Positions 42,214 to 53,524 of a stretch of 64,000 nucleotides of DNA are shown one piece after another. Below the pieces are notes generated by a model, which was not told the DNA's origin, did no database searches, and worked only from the letters and a program-made list of their open reading frames with translations. The stretch covers positions 382,501 through 446,500 of the forward strand of contig CAUJNA010002879.1 in NCBI GenBank assembly GCA_963377175.1, read 5' to 3'. The position numbers were made by a program, and so were the translations under genes. Positions within the stretch are counted from its first letter, which is position 1. The number at the start of each line of letters is the position of its first letter. This DNA comes from Effrenium voratum (lineage: Eukaryota; Sar; Dinophyceae; Suessiales; Symbiodiniaceae).

Positions 42214-42342
42214 TACCCCTACCACAAATACACTCTTTTTTAGGGTATGATGTCGACCCTCTACTAAAAAAGGAGGCATTTACAATGGAAACCCAGGTTT
42301 TTCAAAAAATACCCTAGAAAAAGTGGGTATTTGGAGTAGGGG
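42214..42342. repeat. MITE family B copy 6 (inverted)
   Basis: CCCCTACCACAAATACAC, then GGGTATGATGTCGACCCTCT, and GGGTATTTGGAGTAGGGG at the right. Confidence 0.85.
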
Positions 42343-42344
42343 TA

Positions 42345-42539
42345 CCTGGGACCCCATATGGTCGTTGCCATACGGATTTTTACGTTTTTTTTTCAACAAC
42401 ATGTCGAAAGAAAATGGGTTTCATACGGGTGATTTACGCAAAGGACCGGACAAAAAACATGGCCATAGGGGCAAATACAGCCAAACACGCGAGTTTGCCC
42501 GGGAAAAAATAAAAAATAAAAAAACTACGGGGTGTCAGG
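42345..42539. repeat. MITE family E copy 4, TA target duplication
   Basis: CCTGGGACCCCATATGG to CTACGGGGTGTCAGG, flanked by TA. It abuts the end of a family B element. Confidence 0.85.
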
Positions 42540-43202
42540 TAGTCCCTTCCAAAGCAAGCTGCTGTTTCTTCGGCTTTGTGGCCATGCATTGCAAGAAGCT
42601 TCGAAGCGAGGGCTTTTTGTCTCCCTGGAAACTGAGATGTTCGTTGTCGTCAGCCTGAAACATAGAACTCGGTGAGGAGACTTGGGATTCCACGGGTGGC
42701 AAGGCGAAAACTCTTGAGTGCTATTGGGTTGGATCTTTAGACTTTGACTTTTTGGAAATCAAGGGTTTTGCCATTAAACCCGCAAAACAGTTCGACTTTT
42801 TGCAGAGGGGTCAACAGCAAGCGAGAACTGATCTCCCTTTGCTTTCGGGTAGGGCAAACGCCATTGGGCGAGGAGCAGAGGCTTTCTGGCACTAAAAGCG
42901 GCCGAGGAATTTGGTGTTCGAGGTTGCCACGGAAGCTTGAAAGGGGGTTCCACTCGGAAGCAGACCTGAGAGTAAAGGGAATCCAGGAACAATGTTTAGA
43001 CCCTCCCGCTCTTAACAACAACACCAGACCTTGAGGCGTTCCTTCGAATTTCTTTGGACATAGGAGGGCCCCGGTTTGCATGGTTGCAAAAGAAAATGAA
43101 GCCAACAGGACAACTATATACTATTTCTGAGGATGAGGTCGTCGCCCATTTTGCGACCCATTTTGTTTATTTTGCTGGGATTGCTTCAAGGAGGGGAAGC
43201 AT
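42540..43202. other. Non-coding stretch
   Basis: No frame with codon bias, no recognised repeat. Confidence 0.4.
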
Positions 43203-43329
43203 CTAGGTCCTCCATTTTTGGAGGTTAGAGGTTAGGGTACCAACTTTTTTCGTTTTTGTCTATTCTAGTAGGGGATCCCTCCCAACCAAAAAAGGGGTGA
43301 GAAAGGTGGCACCTAGCTGGGGGACCTAG
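43203..43329. repeat. MITE family C copy 6 (inverted), GCAT duplication
   Basis: CTAGGTCCTCCATTTTTGGA at one end and GGGGGACCTAG at the other, flanked by GCAT on both sides. Confidence 0.88.
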
Positions 43330-43549
43330 GCATAGTGAGTTCAAGAGACGCCGCCTTTCCTGGCATCTCTCTCTTTTTCTTCCTCTCTCCCTCTTTTCCT
43401 GTTTGTACGTTTTGAGGTTTACTGAATTTATATGGTTAATATGACTTTCGTATCAGTAAGCCTTGGAGTAAATGGCCTTTTGTATCTATCTAGATATCTT
43501 TGGAGGTGGATTGCATTGGCCTTGGCATTCAGACAACCATTCCTTGAAC

Positions 43550-43682
43550 CTGATGGCATAGCGACTTTCGGATTGCGAACTCCGAGACACTTCGAAACCA
43601 TGGAACTCCATTGTTGGTATTTGCAGGGGAACCATTCCAGGGATTCTGAACCGTGCGAAATGGATTTCGCCATCCACGGCTC
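43550..43682. repeat. MITE family H copy 3 (eroded)
   Basis: GAAACCATGGAACTCCATTG, TGGTATTTGCAGGGGAACCA and GAAATGGATTTCGCCATCCA match copies 2 and 5. Confidence 0.65.
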
Positions 43683-43688
43683 TTGAAG

Positions 43689-43825
43689 TTCGGGGGTTCC
43701 GGACGGGTCCGGAGGTCATCATGAGCGCCTTCCATGCCATCGAGATCGAAGGGGCGGATGTGCTCTTCGAGCTGGGGCGGCTCGAAGTGGATTGCTTTGG
43801 GCCCAACGGGTCGGCGATTCACAGA
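43689..43825 (+). CDS. Candidate exon, unassigned
   Basis: RGFRTGPEVIMSAFHAIEIE then GADVLFELGRLEVDCFGPNG; nearly every third base is G or C. Lies directly after a family H element; acceptor TTGAAG|T or nearby, donor not resolved. Alternating hydrophobic and acidic residues suggest a globular domain. Not recognised. Frames on the minus strand of the same segment are shadows. Confidence 0.5.
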
Positions 43826-44932
43826 AAGCAAAAAGAATAACATGCATGTATGTGGTTTTTTGAGGGGGGCCTGTTTGTAGGGTAACAAGGTGGATGGTGG
43901 AAAGAGGGTTTTCAGCTGTAGGGCGGATTTTTTTTCTGTCGGGAAGTGGTCCTTGAAATAGTTTAGAGTGGATGGCCCAAAAACTTGGTATCACGGAAAG
44001 GCCCAACATGTCCATCGTTTGCTTTGTCAATCTAGGATAACTCCTTCAGTTCGTCGCCCTTAGACACAACACCCTAAAGCGTAAACCCTAAACCCGATGG
44101 GAAGACCATTGTAGTGGCAAGCACAAAGTTTAGACGTTTCTTCACATTTTGCGGCGCTCTCACAATTTGAGGATGTTACTCCATGGACCCAGCTCTCCGC
44201 TTTTTGCCAGTCTTTTTGCCGGCTCATCGGTTTCGTGTTTCGGGTTTGAAGGTCTTTGATTTGGGTCCTCTATTGGTTCCCGGCGATGGTTAGGTATCGG
44301 CTCCGTTCCCCCTCCCAAGCCGTACGGGTTGGGGTTTCTTCAAGCAACTGCTTTCCAGATTTGAGAAGTAAATCTTTGTTGACGGTTGGGTTCCTGTTTG
44401 TTGCTTTCATTTGGTTATATTTTCCTGGCTGCTCCCATCAAAGGGGAACAGTGGAGGGTCTTGGAGGTTCATGCAAAACCTCTCCATGCAAAGGTCTATT
44501 GAAGCCTCAGGGAGGGGGCAGGGGGATAACCCCATCCCTCACTTTCTGGAGAACTTGTATAGGCTGTTCCCCAAGGGTTTCTGCAGAAGTGATGGAACCA
44601 ACGTGTTGCTTAGAGAGCATTCCGTTTTTAGGGGGCCGCCCATTTGGTGGTTGCCACCCGCATTGCTTTATGCTTGGTGGTTTGAAGCCCGATATGTTGA
44701 TCCCATGAGTTCGTTGAGCCCGTTTTCTCCTTGTGGCTCCAGGTCCTGGAGTGGGGAACAGCACGGAATTTGGTGGGAAGCCTCTTGAGATTTTCCGTGA
44801 GAGCCACGTGCTCAAAACCGATTCGGGTAGATCAAGGTGAACGAATGAGGAAGGGACAATCCCAACCAAGAGTTGCGGAATTCCATGGTTCTGGGTCGAC
44901 CATTATGACTCAGGTGTTCTTTGAGGCACAAG

Positions 44933-45022
44933 GTGTTCGTTGTCCGTGCAGATCTCAGGAACAAGACCATCAAGGAGGTCTCGAAGACTGAGCTGAAGCA
45001 GGGAGTGACGAGAATCCTGTAG
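44933..45022 (+). CDS. Candidate exon, possibly terminal
   Basis: VFVVRADLRNKTIKEVSKTE then LKQGVTRIL and a TAG, after GCACAAG|G. A donor GTGACGAG at 45005 would avoid the stop. An overlapping frame (VFFEAQGVRCPCRSQ) is also open, so this is uncertain. Confidence 0.35.
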   Translation: MFVVRADLRNKTIKEVSKTELKQGVTRIL

Positions 45023-45327
45023 ACTGAAGCTTCGACCCAGAAACAAAGATGGGTGGGAGGACCTACGGGCCTACGAGGCATTCCAAACCCCGGGGCTGGA
45101 GCCTATCCCGTGTTCCCCTGTTTAGGGTCAAGTTTTAGCCATCAGGGAATGAGTTGGTGGACATAAATCCCCACCTAAATTATGTCCATCAAAGGGTCCC
45201 TAGAAATTCATAGGCTCAGGCTTGCCAGGCTTCGAAGGAAACTGACCCCATTCTAGACCCTTCCACGCGAACCAAAGGTCCACGTTATTTATGTATACAA
45301 ACATATATATATATATATATTATATCT

Positions 45328-45447
45328 CTTGGTGGCTCTCTGCCATCGGGTGCGTTAGCTTTTTAGCTTTTTAGGGTTTTGTGGTTGGGTTTCCGTTTAA
45401 CCCACTAGAAGCTAAACTTTTGGCAGTGGATGTGAGGACAACCCAGC
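45328..45447. repeat. MITE family D copy 4
   Basis: CTTGGTGGCTCTCTGCCATC, CTTTTTAGCTTTTTAGGG, AACCCACTAGAAGCTAAAC. Confidence 0.7.
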
Positions 45448-46000
45448 TATGTTTGTGTATATATATATATATATGTACATGTACATGTCGAGCTGTGAAA
45501 TGGGTCTACCAGACCCACCAGACCCTGCAAGCGGTTCCTTTGCTTGGTGAAGTATAGTCTTCCCGGACCTGTTTTCCCTTCAAGATACAAGTCTCTTATC
45601 CCCCAGTGCTCCCTTTTCTAGCGGACCCAATGGTCAACTGTAGCAGGTCAGCAAAACTGACTTGCTTGCTCTGGAACAGAGCCCGTCGCGCTTGACAAAA
45701 ACAGACGCCCAGAACAGCTCAAAGCTATGCTGGGCTGTCACTGACTTTCGACATGCTCAGTGAGCTATGCCCTCGATTTTGTAGATACGCCCATATGCTG
45801 TCCTTTGAGTTCACATCCGACGGTCCAACCCCTGCCAAGCTGGCAACATATGCTCCATGCCAATGCGTTTGCCCTAAGTGAGGCTTGGAGGGGGTCCGAA
45901 GGAGTGCAGGTTTGGCCAAAGCGCAACTGAGGCTGTAGGTTTTCCGGCACGGCTGCGGGCATCAAAAATGATGGCCCTTGGTTCTGCAGGGAGCTATATT

Positions 46001-46112
46001 CTTGGTGGCTTCCAGCCATCCCCATAGCCTTTTAGCCTTTTTGTGTTTAGTGGTAGTTTCCATTTGACCCACGAAAAGTCGAACTTTTAGCGAGGATCCG
46101 AGGGCAGCCCAG
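46001..46112. repeat. MITE family D copy 5
   Basis: CTTGGTGGCTTCCAGCCATC to GGATCCGAGGGCAGCCCAG; the most complete D copy. Confidence 0.85.
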
Positions 46113-46301
46113 TATTTAGGGGGGTATTCTCCAAGCATGGCGATATACTCTCCCGGTTTTCTTCGGTCAACCGAACCGCGTAGCCGAGTGAACACCCCGA
46201 GTGGGCCCCATCAGAGAGTCGTGTTCGGTTGATTGTCGACCAAGGATAGTGTTTGCGGCAAGAAGTGGATATTGTTGGGAAATGAAACTTGACTCTGGCA
46301 T

Positions 46302-46428
46302 ACTGATGGTTGCGAAATCCTCTTAGGCACCGTTCAGAAACCCTATGTTGATTCCCCAACGTAAATACCAACAAATGGTTTCAACCATTTCAAAGTGGTG
46401 CGAAATGGGATTTCGCATCCATCCACAG
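46302..46428. repeat. MITE family H copy 4
   Basis: Close relative of copy 1 (CCGTTCAGAAACCCTA, CCCCAACGTAAATACCAACA) with a CATCCATCCACAG end. Confidence 0.85.
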
Positions 46429-46856
46429 TTCGAGGAGACTTGGCTAACATGCCCTAAGGATCCGACTCTCTGGCTCCCTTTCGTGTGCGCTTGAAGCGAC
46501 CCCTCAGGGGCCACACCCGCGGTCCAGGTCGCAGAGACCTCCCTTGGTTCGTCGCGAGTCAACTATCCGTACTTACGAATCGGCAAGGGCGGTGCGCACA
46601 TCTGTTCAAAACTTCTGATAGCCTGTGCTTAATTCGGTGATTAGGGGGAGTTGAATCCCTTTAGGAGATTTGTGAGCCACAAGATCAATCAAAAAGGCAG
46701 TCCCCTAAGATCGATCCTAAAAGCAGCAGGCCCCCTGCTCACCCCTGCTCATGGTAACCTGAGTGGGAAGGGAGATGGGGCGTGTCTTGTCCTCTCGTTC
46801 CTTGTCCTCGCGACCAATCCCCTTCCATCTCAGTACAAACGAATCAAGGTACGACG

Positions 46857-46914
46857 ATAAGTGTGGAAGGGAGAAGCTGGGCGGGCCCTCCCAGCTTCTC
46901 CCTTCCACACTTAT
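46857..46914. repeat. Perfect 25-bp-arm palindrome
   Basis: Arm ATAAGTGTGGAAGGGAGAAG then CTGGG, an 8-bp centre CGGGCCCT, and the exact inverse. Not related to families A-L. Could extrude a cruciform. Confidence 0.95.
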
Positions 46915-47001
46915 GGTATCCCCATGAGATTGCATGGCGTTGCTGCCGAGTTTGTTGCGTTGTTTTCTGTTTTTTTTTTTGCCTGCTCATGGTGTCATGA
47001 G

Positions 47002-47158
47002 ATAAACTGGGCGAGGCTGCCGAGCCTCTGAGGTACTTTGAAGCCATGCGACCCATTCTGCGTGCTGAGCTGAGAGCGTCGTTTGCCGGGTTTAATAAAA
47101 AATGGCGGAACCCACACAGCTTGGGTTTCCTTGGCGTGCCAAAGCAAGCCAAGAACTT
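47002..47158 (+). CDS. Candidate exon, unassigned
   Basis: DKLGEAAEPLRYFEAMRPIL then RAELRASFAGFNKKWRNPHS and LGFLGVPKQAKN, about 52 codons with consistent protein character, after GTCATGAG|A. It ends where a family K element begins with GTACCC, so the element's own end may act as splice donor. Function unknown. Confidence 0.55.
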
Positions 47159-47270
47159 GTACCCTCCCACCAACTAACATGGAAGTGCAAAAAGGCCAAC
47201 CAACCAAGAGGATTGAACGTAGTCTTGCTACAGGGTCTGTGCACTTCCATGTTAGCTGGTGGGAGGGTAC
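47159..47270. repeat. MITE family K copy 1 at an exon end
   Basis: 112 bp with 31-bp inverted ends (GTACCCTCCCACCAACTAAC, continuing CATGGAAGTGCA) that differ at one position. Related to 52280-52385. Confidence 0.92.
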
Positions 47271-47306
47271 CACTTGTCAGGGGGGTCTTTTTCCAAAATT
47301 TGTGAG

Positions 47307-47396
47307 AAACTTGGCGACCCCCTCAAAAAGGAATCCTTCACCACGAGGGGGTCGATCATTTCTCCCCGAATGCTGCAGAAAGACCCCTTGAAACTT
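47307..47396 (+). CDS. Candidate exon, unassigned
   Basis: KLGDPLKKESFTTRGSIISP then RMLQKDPLKL between TTTGTGAG|A and CTT|GTACCC. Its phase does not match a simple join with 47158, so one of the two boundaries is wrong. The frame stays open to 47555. Confidence 0.35.
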
Positions 47397-47660
47397 GTAC
47401 CCTCACAAAAAGACACCCTCATCAAGGACACTGTTTATCAACTCAAGTCCTGTCCGCGCAGCGTGCCAAACACACGTGGCCGATGCAGCGAGTCCTCTGT
47501 CGCGGAACTGGAGTATCAGGGACCAAAAGTCGAGCTTGCGTTTGGCCAAGTTTAAGGGCCGAAGCATTTTGCCACCTCGGTAGCGAGTTAAAGTTTGCTT
47601 TGTGCTTGGTGAAGTTTACCTTGAGTCTCCTTCTGATTATTTTGGGTAATGCCCAACCAC

Positions 47661-47696
47661 TTTTAGTTCAGGTCCAATTCGGGAGACTCCAGGTTC
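47661..47696. repeat. MITE family A fragment
   Basis: Right half only (TTAGTTCAGGTCC, GGGAGACTCCAGG). Confidence 0.5.
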
Positions 47697-48039
47697 TGGA
47701 CATCTGCTCTCATTTTTTCCCGGAAAACTTAAAAGCAAAGTCAGGGTCCACCTTGTGACATGAAGGTTCTGGAGACTGTAGGCAGATGGCCCCGGCCCTT
47801 CCAGCTAGTGGAGCTCGGTGCCACTTCACGACCGCAAGGCTGAAACCCAGAGCTTCCCCTTTCGTGGGTCAATTGGGGAAAAAAGTCTACCTGGGGTAAT
47901 CAAAAAGTGGCTGTGGCTCAAAAACTTGTGCCAACATGGCACCTTGGTAAATGGAAACAAGGACTAAAACCTGCGTAACCCCTAGCTCTTTAATTTTGAG
48001 CCGCACCCATTTGGGTGATTCGCAACTTTGCGATATCAC

Positions 48040-48600
48040 CAGGTGCAAAATTGTTATAGTGTGTAGTATTGTATTATGTTATAAGATATTATGCTGTATT
48101 ATATTCCTGTATATTAGATTCGATTTCACCTGTTTCGTCGCAGTACATCATGTTAGGCCGTATTATGTGATACTCTAGTATGCTAAATTACATTGTTTCA
48201 TACACAATGCATTCTGTTGGAGTACATTGTCTTCCACAAAAATGCGCCCTATGTTGTAGTATAGATCATGATATGTATGCTATAGTAGGCTGTATTCCGC
48301 TATGTTGTATACTGTCATGGTATTGGCAGTGTGATGTACTTGTTTTGTTATTGTACTTAATAGTACGATCGTTTGTGCCTTATGATAATTATCAACATTC
48401 ATGTTATTGTTCGTATTAGTTCATTGGATTTATATACTATATCATACCTCGACATATTGGTCATATACATGTTGCACATTTGCATTTGTCATTACACATA
48501 TGCATATCAGATTATACGTGTACATACATGCATGTTAAATCATAATTAAGACATATACATATCATATGGTATATGAAAAACTATTCTCAATCGGCACTAG
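48040..48600. other. A+T-rich segment with TAGTATT/TTATGTT motifs
   Basis: Rich in GTAGTATTGTATTATG-like variants, perhaps a decayed simple repeat. No gene on either strand. The open frame at 48180-48419 is compositional. Confidence 0.5.
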
Positions 48601-49439
48601 CAAAGGTCCCGCTTTACCAAAAGCTAGGTCTTATCCGGAGCTTTAATTTTGAAGTACCCTGCAACCCCATTCATTTAGACATGGTTCGGCCTATCCGCAG
48701 CTGATCTTCTGGTCAGGTTGCATCCCAAACGAGCCAGTGATCGTCATTCACCTGCTTCGCGTCAGGTTCGGTCGCCATCTCCGGCATGGTCAATCTGCAA
48801 GGGACATGCAAGACGCCCTCTTCTCTCCGCAAAAGGAGAGCCACAATTGTCCCTGGCCCATTGCGAAGAAACAGTTGCAACATTTGGTTGTCTCCTCGCT
48901 GAGGAAATGACAAGGACCTGTTCTGCGTAAGCGCCTGGAATGACAACGGCCCAGCCCTCAGGAGCGAGCTGGAGGTGTTTTTCTTCGGCTTTCTGCGTGA
49001 GTTGGGTGTGTGTTTCCTTAGATACCTGGGTACCTCTTTGGGGTTGAGGGGCAAAGGGACACCACACAGCTTGTGCTTGTTTTGCTTTAACCGGCTGTGG
49101 CTTGCAAACATGCACCAAAAATGGCACCTTGGTATATGCGCAACCCCAGCTGTTGAATTTTGAGCCACACACACAAACCTACGTCGTGAAGCAACCCAAG
49201 GTGTTCAAGCAGCACCCCTATTGCCTCATGACTGCTAGATGTGTTGTTTGAAACCTCATGGAAGCCCATGTCTAATTGGCAGCTGATGGATCATGAGTCA
49301 CCCAGAGAACTGATCTCGAACTGCTCACTGTGAGTTTTACCGAGAGATCTGTAAAAAGGTGCCCCAAACAGCTGTGGGCCCAGCTGTCCATAGGCGTGCA
49401 TTTCGCGGCAGGCGTCTCCTCACAGCGTAGCAATAGATA
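48601..49439. other. Non-coding stretch
   Basis: A segment around 49095-49175 (AAATGGCACCTTGGTATATG and TTTTGAGCCACACACA) resembles 47915-48005, an additional low-copy repeat. No gene supported. Confidence 0.4.
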
Positions 49440-49561
49440 CTGTGGATGGACGAGTTCCTGCACCACTTTGAAACCATGGGAAACCATTGTTCGTTGGCAT
49501 TTACAGGGAAATCATAATTTTAGGGTTTCTTAGGTGGTGCAGGATTTTGTCCACCCACGGT
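49440..49561. repeat. MITE family H copy 5, TA target duplication
   Basis: CTGTGGATGGACGAGTTCCT to TTTTGTCCACCCACGG, flanked by TA. The right TA together with the next G forms the TAG acceptor of the following exon. Confidence 0.88.
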
Positions 49562-49563
49562 AG

Positions 49564-49638
49564 CAATGCATTCATCAAGCTTTTGATCAGCGTCAGTGTG
49601 GGGGGCATGACCAAGAAGACATTCGCGGAAGAAAATGG
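49564..49638 (+). CDS. Candidate exon (joins 49770)
   Basis: NAFIKLLISVSVGGMTKKTF then AEEN, ending GG|GTGAGTG, a consensus donor. Phase 2 matches the next exon exactly. Hydrophobic start then basic and acidic residues. Function unknown. Confidence 0.6.
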
Positions 49639-49769
49639 GTGAGTGTCAAAATAGGGGACCCCGCAGAATGGTTGGCTTCCTTTTAGTTTTCCTTTAAACC
49701 AGACCCCAAACCCCAGAAAGGCTAATCTCAAACCACAAACGCAACTAGGTCGATGTGATCTACTAACAG

Positions 49770-49878
49770 GCTTCCTGCCCTCGGCGAGCCCGCTGCACCC
49801 CGCAAGCCCGGAGGCTACGCCAACTTGGTGCAGGATCCAAAAGCCGCTTTCCGGACTGCCGGGGCCTCAGCAAGTTGC
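49770..49878 (+). CDS. Candidate exon (continues 49564-49638)
   Basis: The acceptor CTACTAACAG|G contains a textbook branch-point sequence. The exon reads LPALGEPAAPRKPGGYANLV then QDPKAAFRTAGASASC, ending at TGC|GTTTTT in phase 0. The join across the 131-bp intron gives EENG-LPALGEP. The best-supported splice pair in this part of the window. Confidence 0.6.
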
Positions 49879-49943
49879 GTTTTTTTAGACGGCTACGTGA
49901 GTAAATGATTTACAACCATTCTTCTCCCAACCATCGATTCGGT

Positions 49944-50043
49944 CTCCCAGTAGTGCCCTTTTACCGGAGGGTTCTCCTACTAAAATAGACTACAGAAAAA
50001 AAAGTTGGTACCCTTTTTCTAAGCTCTCTACTGGAGGACCTAG
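49944..50043. repeat. MITE family C copy 7
   Basis: GGTCTCCCAGTAGTGCCC to CTACTGGAGGACCTAG. Confidence 0.85.
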
Positions 50044-50776
50044 CCATGATCATCAACTACTTTGGTTTTCATACCTCACAAACCCATCGTAATGCTTTAG
50101 GCCCTTATCGTACGAACATTGGGGTTGAGGCAAATAAACGAGCATGTGGGATGGCCAGGTAATCTCGGAGGGGCCCGGCTTGGATCCAATCAATCCATGT
50201 CCCAGAACTGAGAGAGATGCCAATTGCTGCTTGCCGAGCGCTTAACAACAACCGGCCGAGTGTCTACGAAGTATGTTCGAACCATGTCAACGTACAGCCA
50301 AAGGTGAAAAGGGTTTGAGCGTCAAAAACAAATAGTCTCACAGCACCTGAAGTCACTCGCTGGCATCAGCAAAGCTGCACCTCGGGATATGAGCCAAGGC
50401 CACTTTGGGCTGGCGTTGCCAAAAGCAGTTCAGCATCGTACAGTATGTCCAATTCGCCTGGATGCTGGCAATGTTCTGATCATTGGCCCAGGGAAGCCAG
50501 TGTTTAAAAGGCTGCCATGTCAGAGAACCTCATGAGCTTGGGGACAAAGGGAACTCACGAAATGTCACAAAAAAGAAGAAAACAGGGGCGACTCACGAAA
50601 TGTCCCATGTCCAGCAAGGGTAAGGGAAAGTCAGTGGGACTGTATTTCGTGGTGGTTCTACATGTGGACGAGTGCATTGTGTGCAAAACAGTTACGGAGC
50701 GTTCAGCTTCTCCAAGCGATGCCCTCAAACATAGCTGCCATGCGTTTGCGTTGCGATCCCCCGGCAGGGAGCCTGT
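50044..50776. other. Non-coding stretch
   Basis: No frame with codon bias and no recognised repeat. Confidence 0.4.
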
Positions 50777-50880
50777 CTAGGTCTCCCCGTAGTGCCCTTT
50801 TACCATTTCTTTTTTGGGGGAGGGTTCAAAGAATCGTTGGTACCAACTTGTTCGAACCTCCAAAAATTGGAGGACCTATA
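50777..50880. repeat. MITE family C copy 8
   Basis: CTAGGTCTCCCCGTAGTGCC; the right end CCAAAAATTGGAGGACCTAT resembles inverted copy 6. Confidence 0.8.
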
Positions 50881-51375
50881 TAGATGTTTATTTGGGTCCA
50901 AAAGGAAGCCCCCGTGACCCGGGCAAAGCTTGTCTCTCTGCCTAGCAGAGCACGATGCCCGTCGTTTCTGCTTACAATTTTGCAATTTAGACACGCGTTC
51001 GAAGCAGTGAAGTTTAAACTCGCAAGCCTTTGTAAGAGCAAAACGTGTTTGCCCTTCTGTATTACAGACACGATGTTTGCAATCTAGCAAACAGCCAAAT
51101 ATGTTTGACTGATCTTGCCTTGCTGGATTGCATGCATTACATGATTGTTTAACAGTGTGCATTCGCCAAGGTAAAAGGGCTCACAAGGCGCATAGTGGTG
51201 TTGGCTTGGACCAACTCCACTTGGTCAGTCTGGTCCATTCACTCTGCAACAACTTGGCAGCAGCTTGTCCAGATTATCTGTGTGGGGTCATAGCTCGCTG
51301 GCAAGAGGAGCTTGCTCTTGCAAGTCCTTTAGGGCCTTTGCTTAATTCAGGTTGGCAAATAGTGCTAAGTTGGCT

Positions 51376-51595
51376 TGTCCAGTTTACCTCCAGTTTACCT
51401 CATGAGTTGGTGCAGTTTACCTCCAGTTTACCTCATGAGTTGATGCAGTTTACCTCCAGTTTACCTCCAGTTTACCTCCTGTTTACCTCCTGTTTACCTC
51501 CAGTTTTCCTCCTGTTTACCTCCAGTTTACCTCCAGTTTACCTCCAGTTTACCTAAGTTGGCAAATAGCTGAGTTAACCTCCAGTTTACCTCATG
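51376..51595 (+). repeat. CTCCAGTTTAC minisatellite
   Basis: About fifteen copies of an 11-bp unit CTCCAGTTTAC, with variants CTCCTGTTTAC and CTCATGAGTTG. Frames through it give PPVYLLFTSSLP peptides, an artefact. Confidence 0.9.
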
Positions 51596-52279
51596 ACCCA
51601 AGCGCAGTCGGTTCATTTCGAGTCCCAGATCCCTTTTGCGCAGTCGGTGTCTCGCAGGATTTCTTCCCAGGACTCGGATGGATGATGGCGCCTCGGTGGA
51701 AAGTCCCGCAATCGGGGACTTCCAGGCATACTGATGACCCCGGATGAACAAGCCCGTCCTATTCTCACTTGTTCACAACCGACCCATTTGACCTTTTGGT
51801 TTGCCAATTTTGGGTTAGGGGGCGGTAGGGATAGTCATTGGTCATTCTGCAAATGTTACCAGGAGTTTGACCTAAACCGTGACCCGCGCAAGCACTTGGG
51901 ACATTGGACAAAGGCATGGGCAGTCGGTACATCAGGTAGAACCCATAGCGGAAGTAATGCGACTTTAGAGGCCTGGAGTATTCCCCCAGTTCAACGGATG
52001 ATTCATCCTTTGGGTTGGAAGGAGGGGCGTTTGGTGTGTCTAGTCATGGTTCCTTTTCGGCTCAGAGTTTCGGGAGCTCGTGGATGTTTGATTTCCAGTT
52101 TCCGCTTCGAGATCGCTTGGAGTGAGGATTTGTCCTGTGGCTGTGTCCTGAGATGGGAAAGACAACTAAACAACTGTTTGTGGGCGTGGGTGTGGGTGGG
52201 CGGGGACTGCCCCCTTGCGTGCGAGCGCGGTCTAGATCATCCACTCTATCCTAGGGAAATACGCACTCCCCAGAAAACT

Positions 52280-52385
52280 AACCCTCCCACTAATCAACAT
52301 GGAACCTGACAGGGGAGTCCTGGAAAACCATGTTCCTTTTAAAGGGAACCCCCTGTCAGGTTAAACGTTAATGGGTGGGAGGGTA
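52280..52385. repeat. MITE family K copy 2
   Basis: ACCCTCCCACTAATCAACAT, CCTGACAGGGG and inverses, ending AATGGGTGGGAGGGTA. Confidence 0.82.
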
Positions 52386-52402
52386 TGTGGAACCATCATG
52401 GG

Positions 52403-52493
52403 TACGTAGAGTCTCCATGACCCGTTAAAAATGGGTCCATGAATTTTGGGTAACAACCCCATTTTTTAAGGGTCCTTAAGGAGACTCCAGGTA
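52403..52493. repeat. MITE family A copy 3
   Basis: TAGAGTCTCCATGACCC to GGAGACTCCAGGTA; left end slightly eroded. Confidence 0.8.
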
Positions 52494-52656
52494 CAGGAAT
52501 CTCCTAATGGATGAATTTCAGCTGGCCCCCAAACATGGGGACCGAAAGACTTGCGAGAAGCATGGAGTTGTCTCCAAAGTCGGGAACCTCCGGAACGGGC
52601 GGTTCTCCTTTCGGTTCCCTTTAAAGACAATCCCAAAATGGGTACTCCAAACACAG

Positions 52657-52772
52657 CTAGGTCCCCAGTAGTGCCCTTGCTCACCCTTTTTTGGTTGGGA
52701 GGGTTCCCCAAATAAAAAAGACAAAAAAAAGACTTGGTACCCTTATTCTAACCTCTCTACTGGAGGACCTAG
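52657..52772. repeat. MITE family C copy 9, ACAG duplication
   Basis: CTAGGTCCCCAGTAGTGCCC to CTACTGGAGGACCTAG, flanked by ACAG. Confidence 0.9.
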
Positions 52773-52892
52773 ACAGCCCACGCTAAGCAAACCTTAGCGG
52801 GCGCAAGCGAGGACAAAGACCTCTGGTCTGAGCTTCGCGACCGATGGGCTGTGCCTCCAGCCTGGCTTCGGGGACCTTCAAATGGGCCAACA

Positions 52893-53017
52893 CAGGGCTC
52901 CTTAAAAGATCTCCATTTTGCCACCATTTGAAACATGTTGCTATTTCAACACCAAAATTAAAGTGACACCACCATTTACAAGTTGCAATGTTCAGGTGTA
53001 TAATGTAAGGATCCCTG
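52893..53017. repeat. MITE family G copy 2, CAACA duplication
   Basis: CAGGGCTCCTTAAAAGATCT to ATAATGTAAGGATCCCTG, flanked by CAACA on both sides. Confidence 0.88.
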
Positions 53018-53524
53018 CAACACCAAGCGAAGCTCAAAGGGTTTTCATCTGGGGTCTTTTTTAATTATATAGATTCGAGCCAGGATCAAACATGCCGGGC
53101 AAGACTTGAGGGTCGTTTTGGGCATAGTCCTACTGGAGGCTATTTGGGGCTTCCCCCATGTGGATGACAGCAGCCTTCCATGTTTGTATGAACATGCTTC
53201 GACGATTTTGCGGAAATAGGCGATCATGCGCATGTGTGAAAGTTTATATATCGTTTAGCGAAGGAGCCTGCAGTGCTAGGAAGAACAGGTGGCATGCATT
53301 CCATATTCCTTACCAGCATAAAGGCAACCCTGCTTCCGAGTATGCAATCATAGGCTTGCGGCAATTATTACGGCAACCCTGCACGGAAGTTCTTCAACAC
53401 TGCATTGGTGTGTGTGTGTGTCTTCTGCGGGTACTCTTGTTGGGGCTGGTTTAGGGAGACCACAATGACACAATTTCGGGGTCCCCCTATGACACATACC
53501 CAACTGTGTTGCCCAGTACTATTC

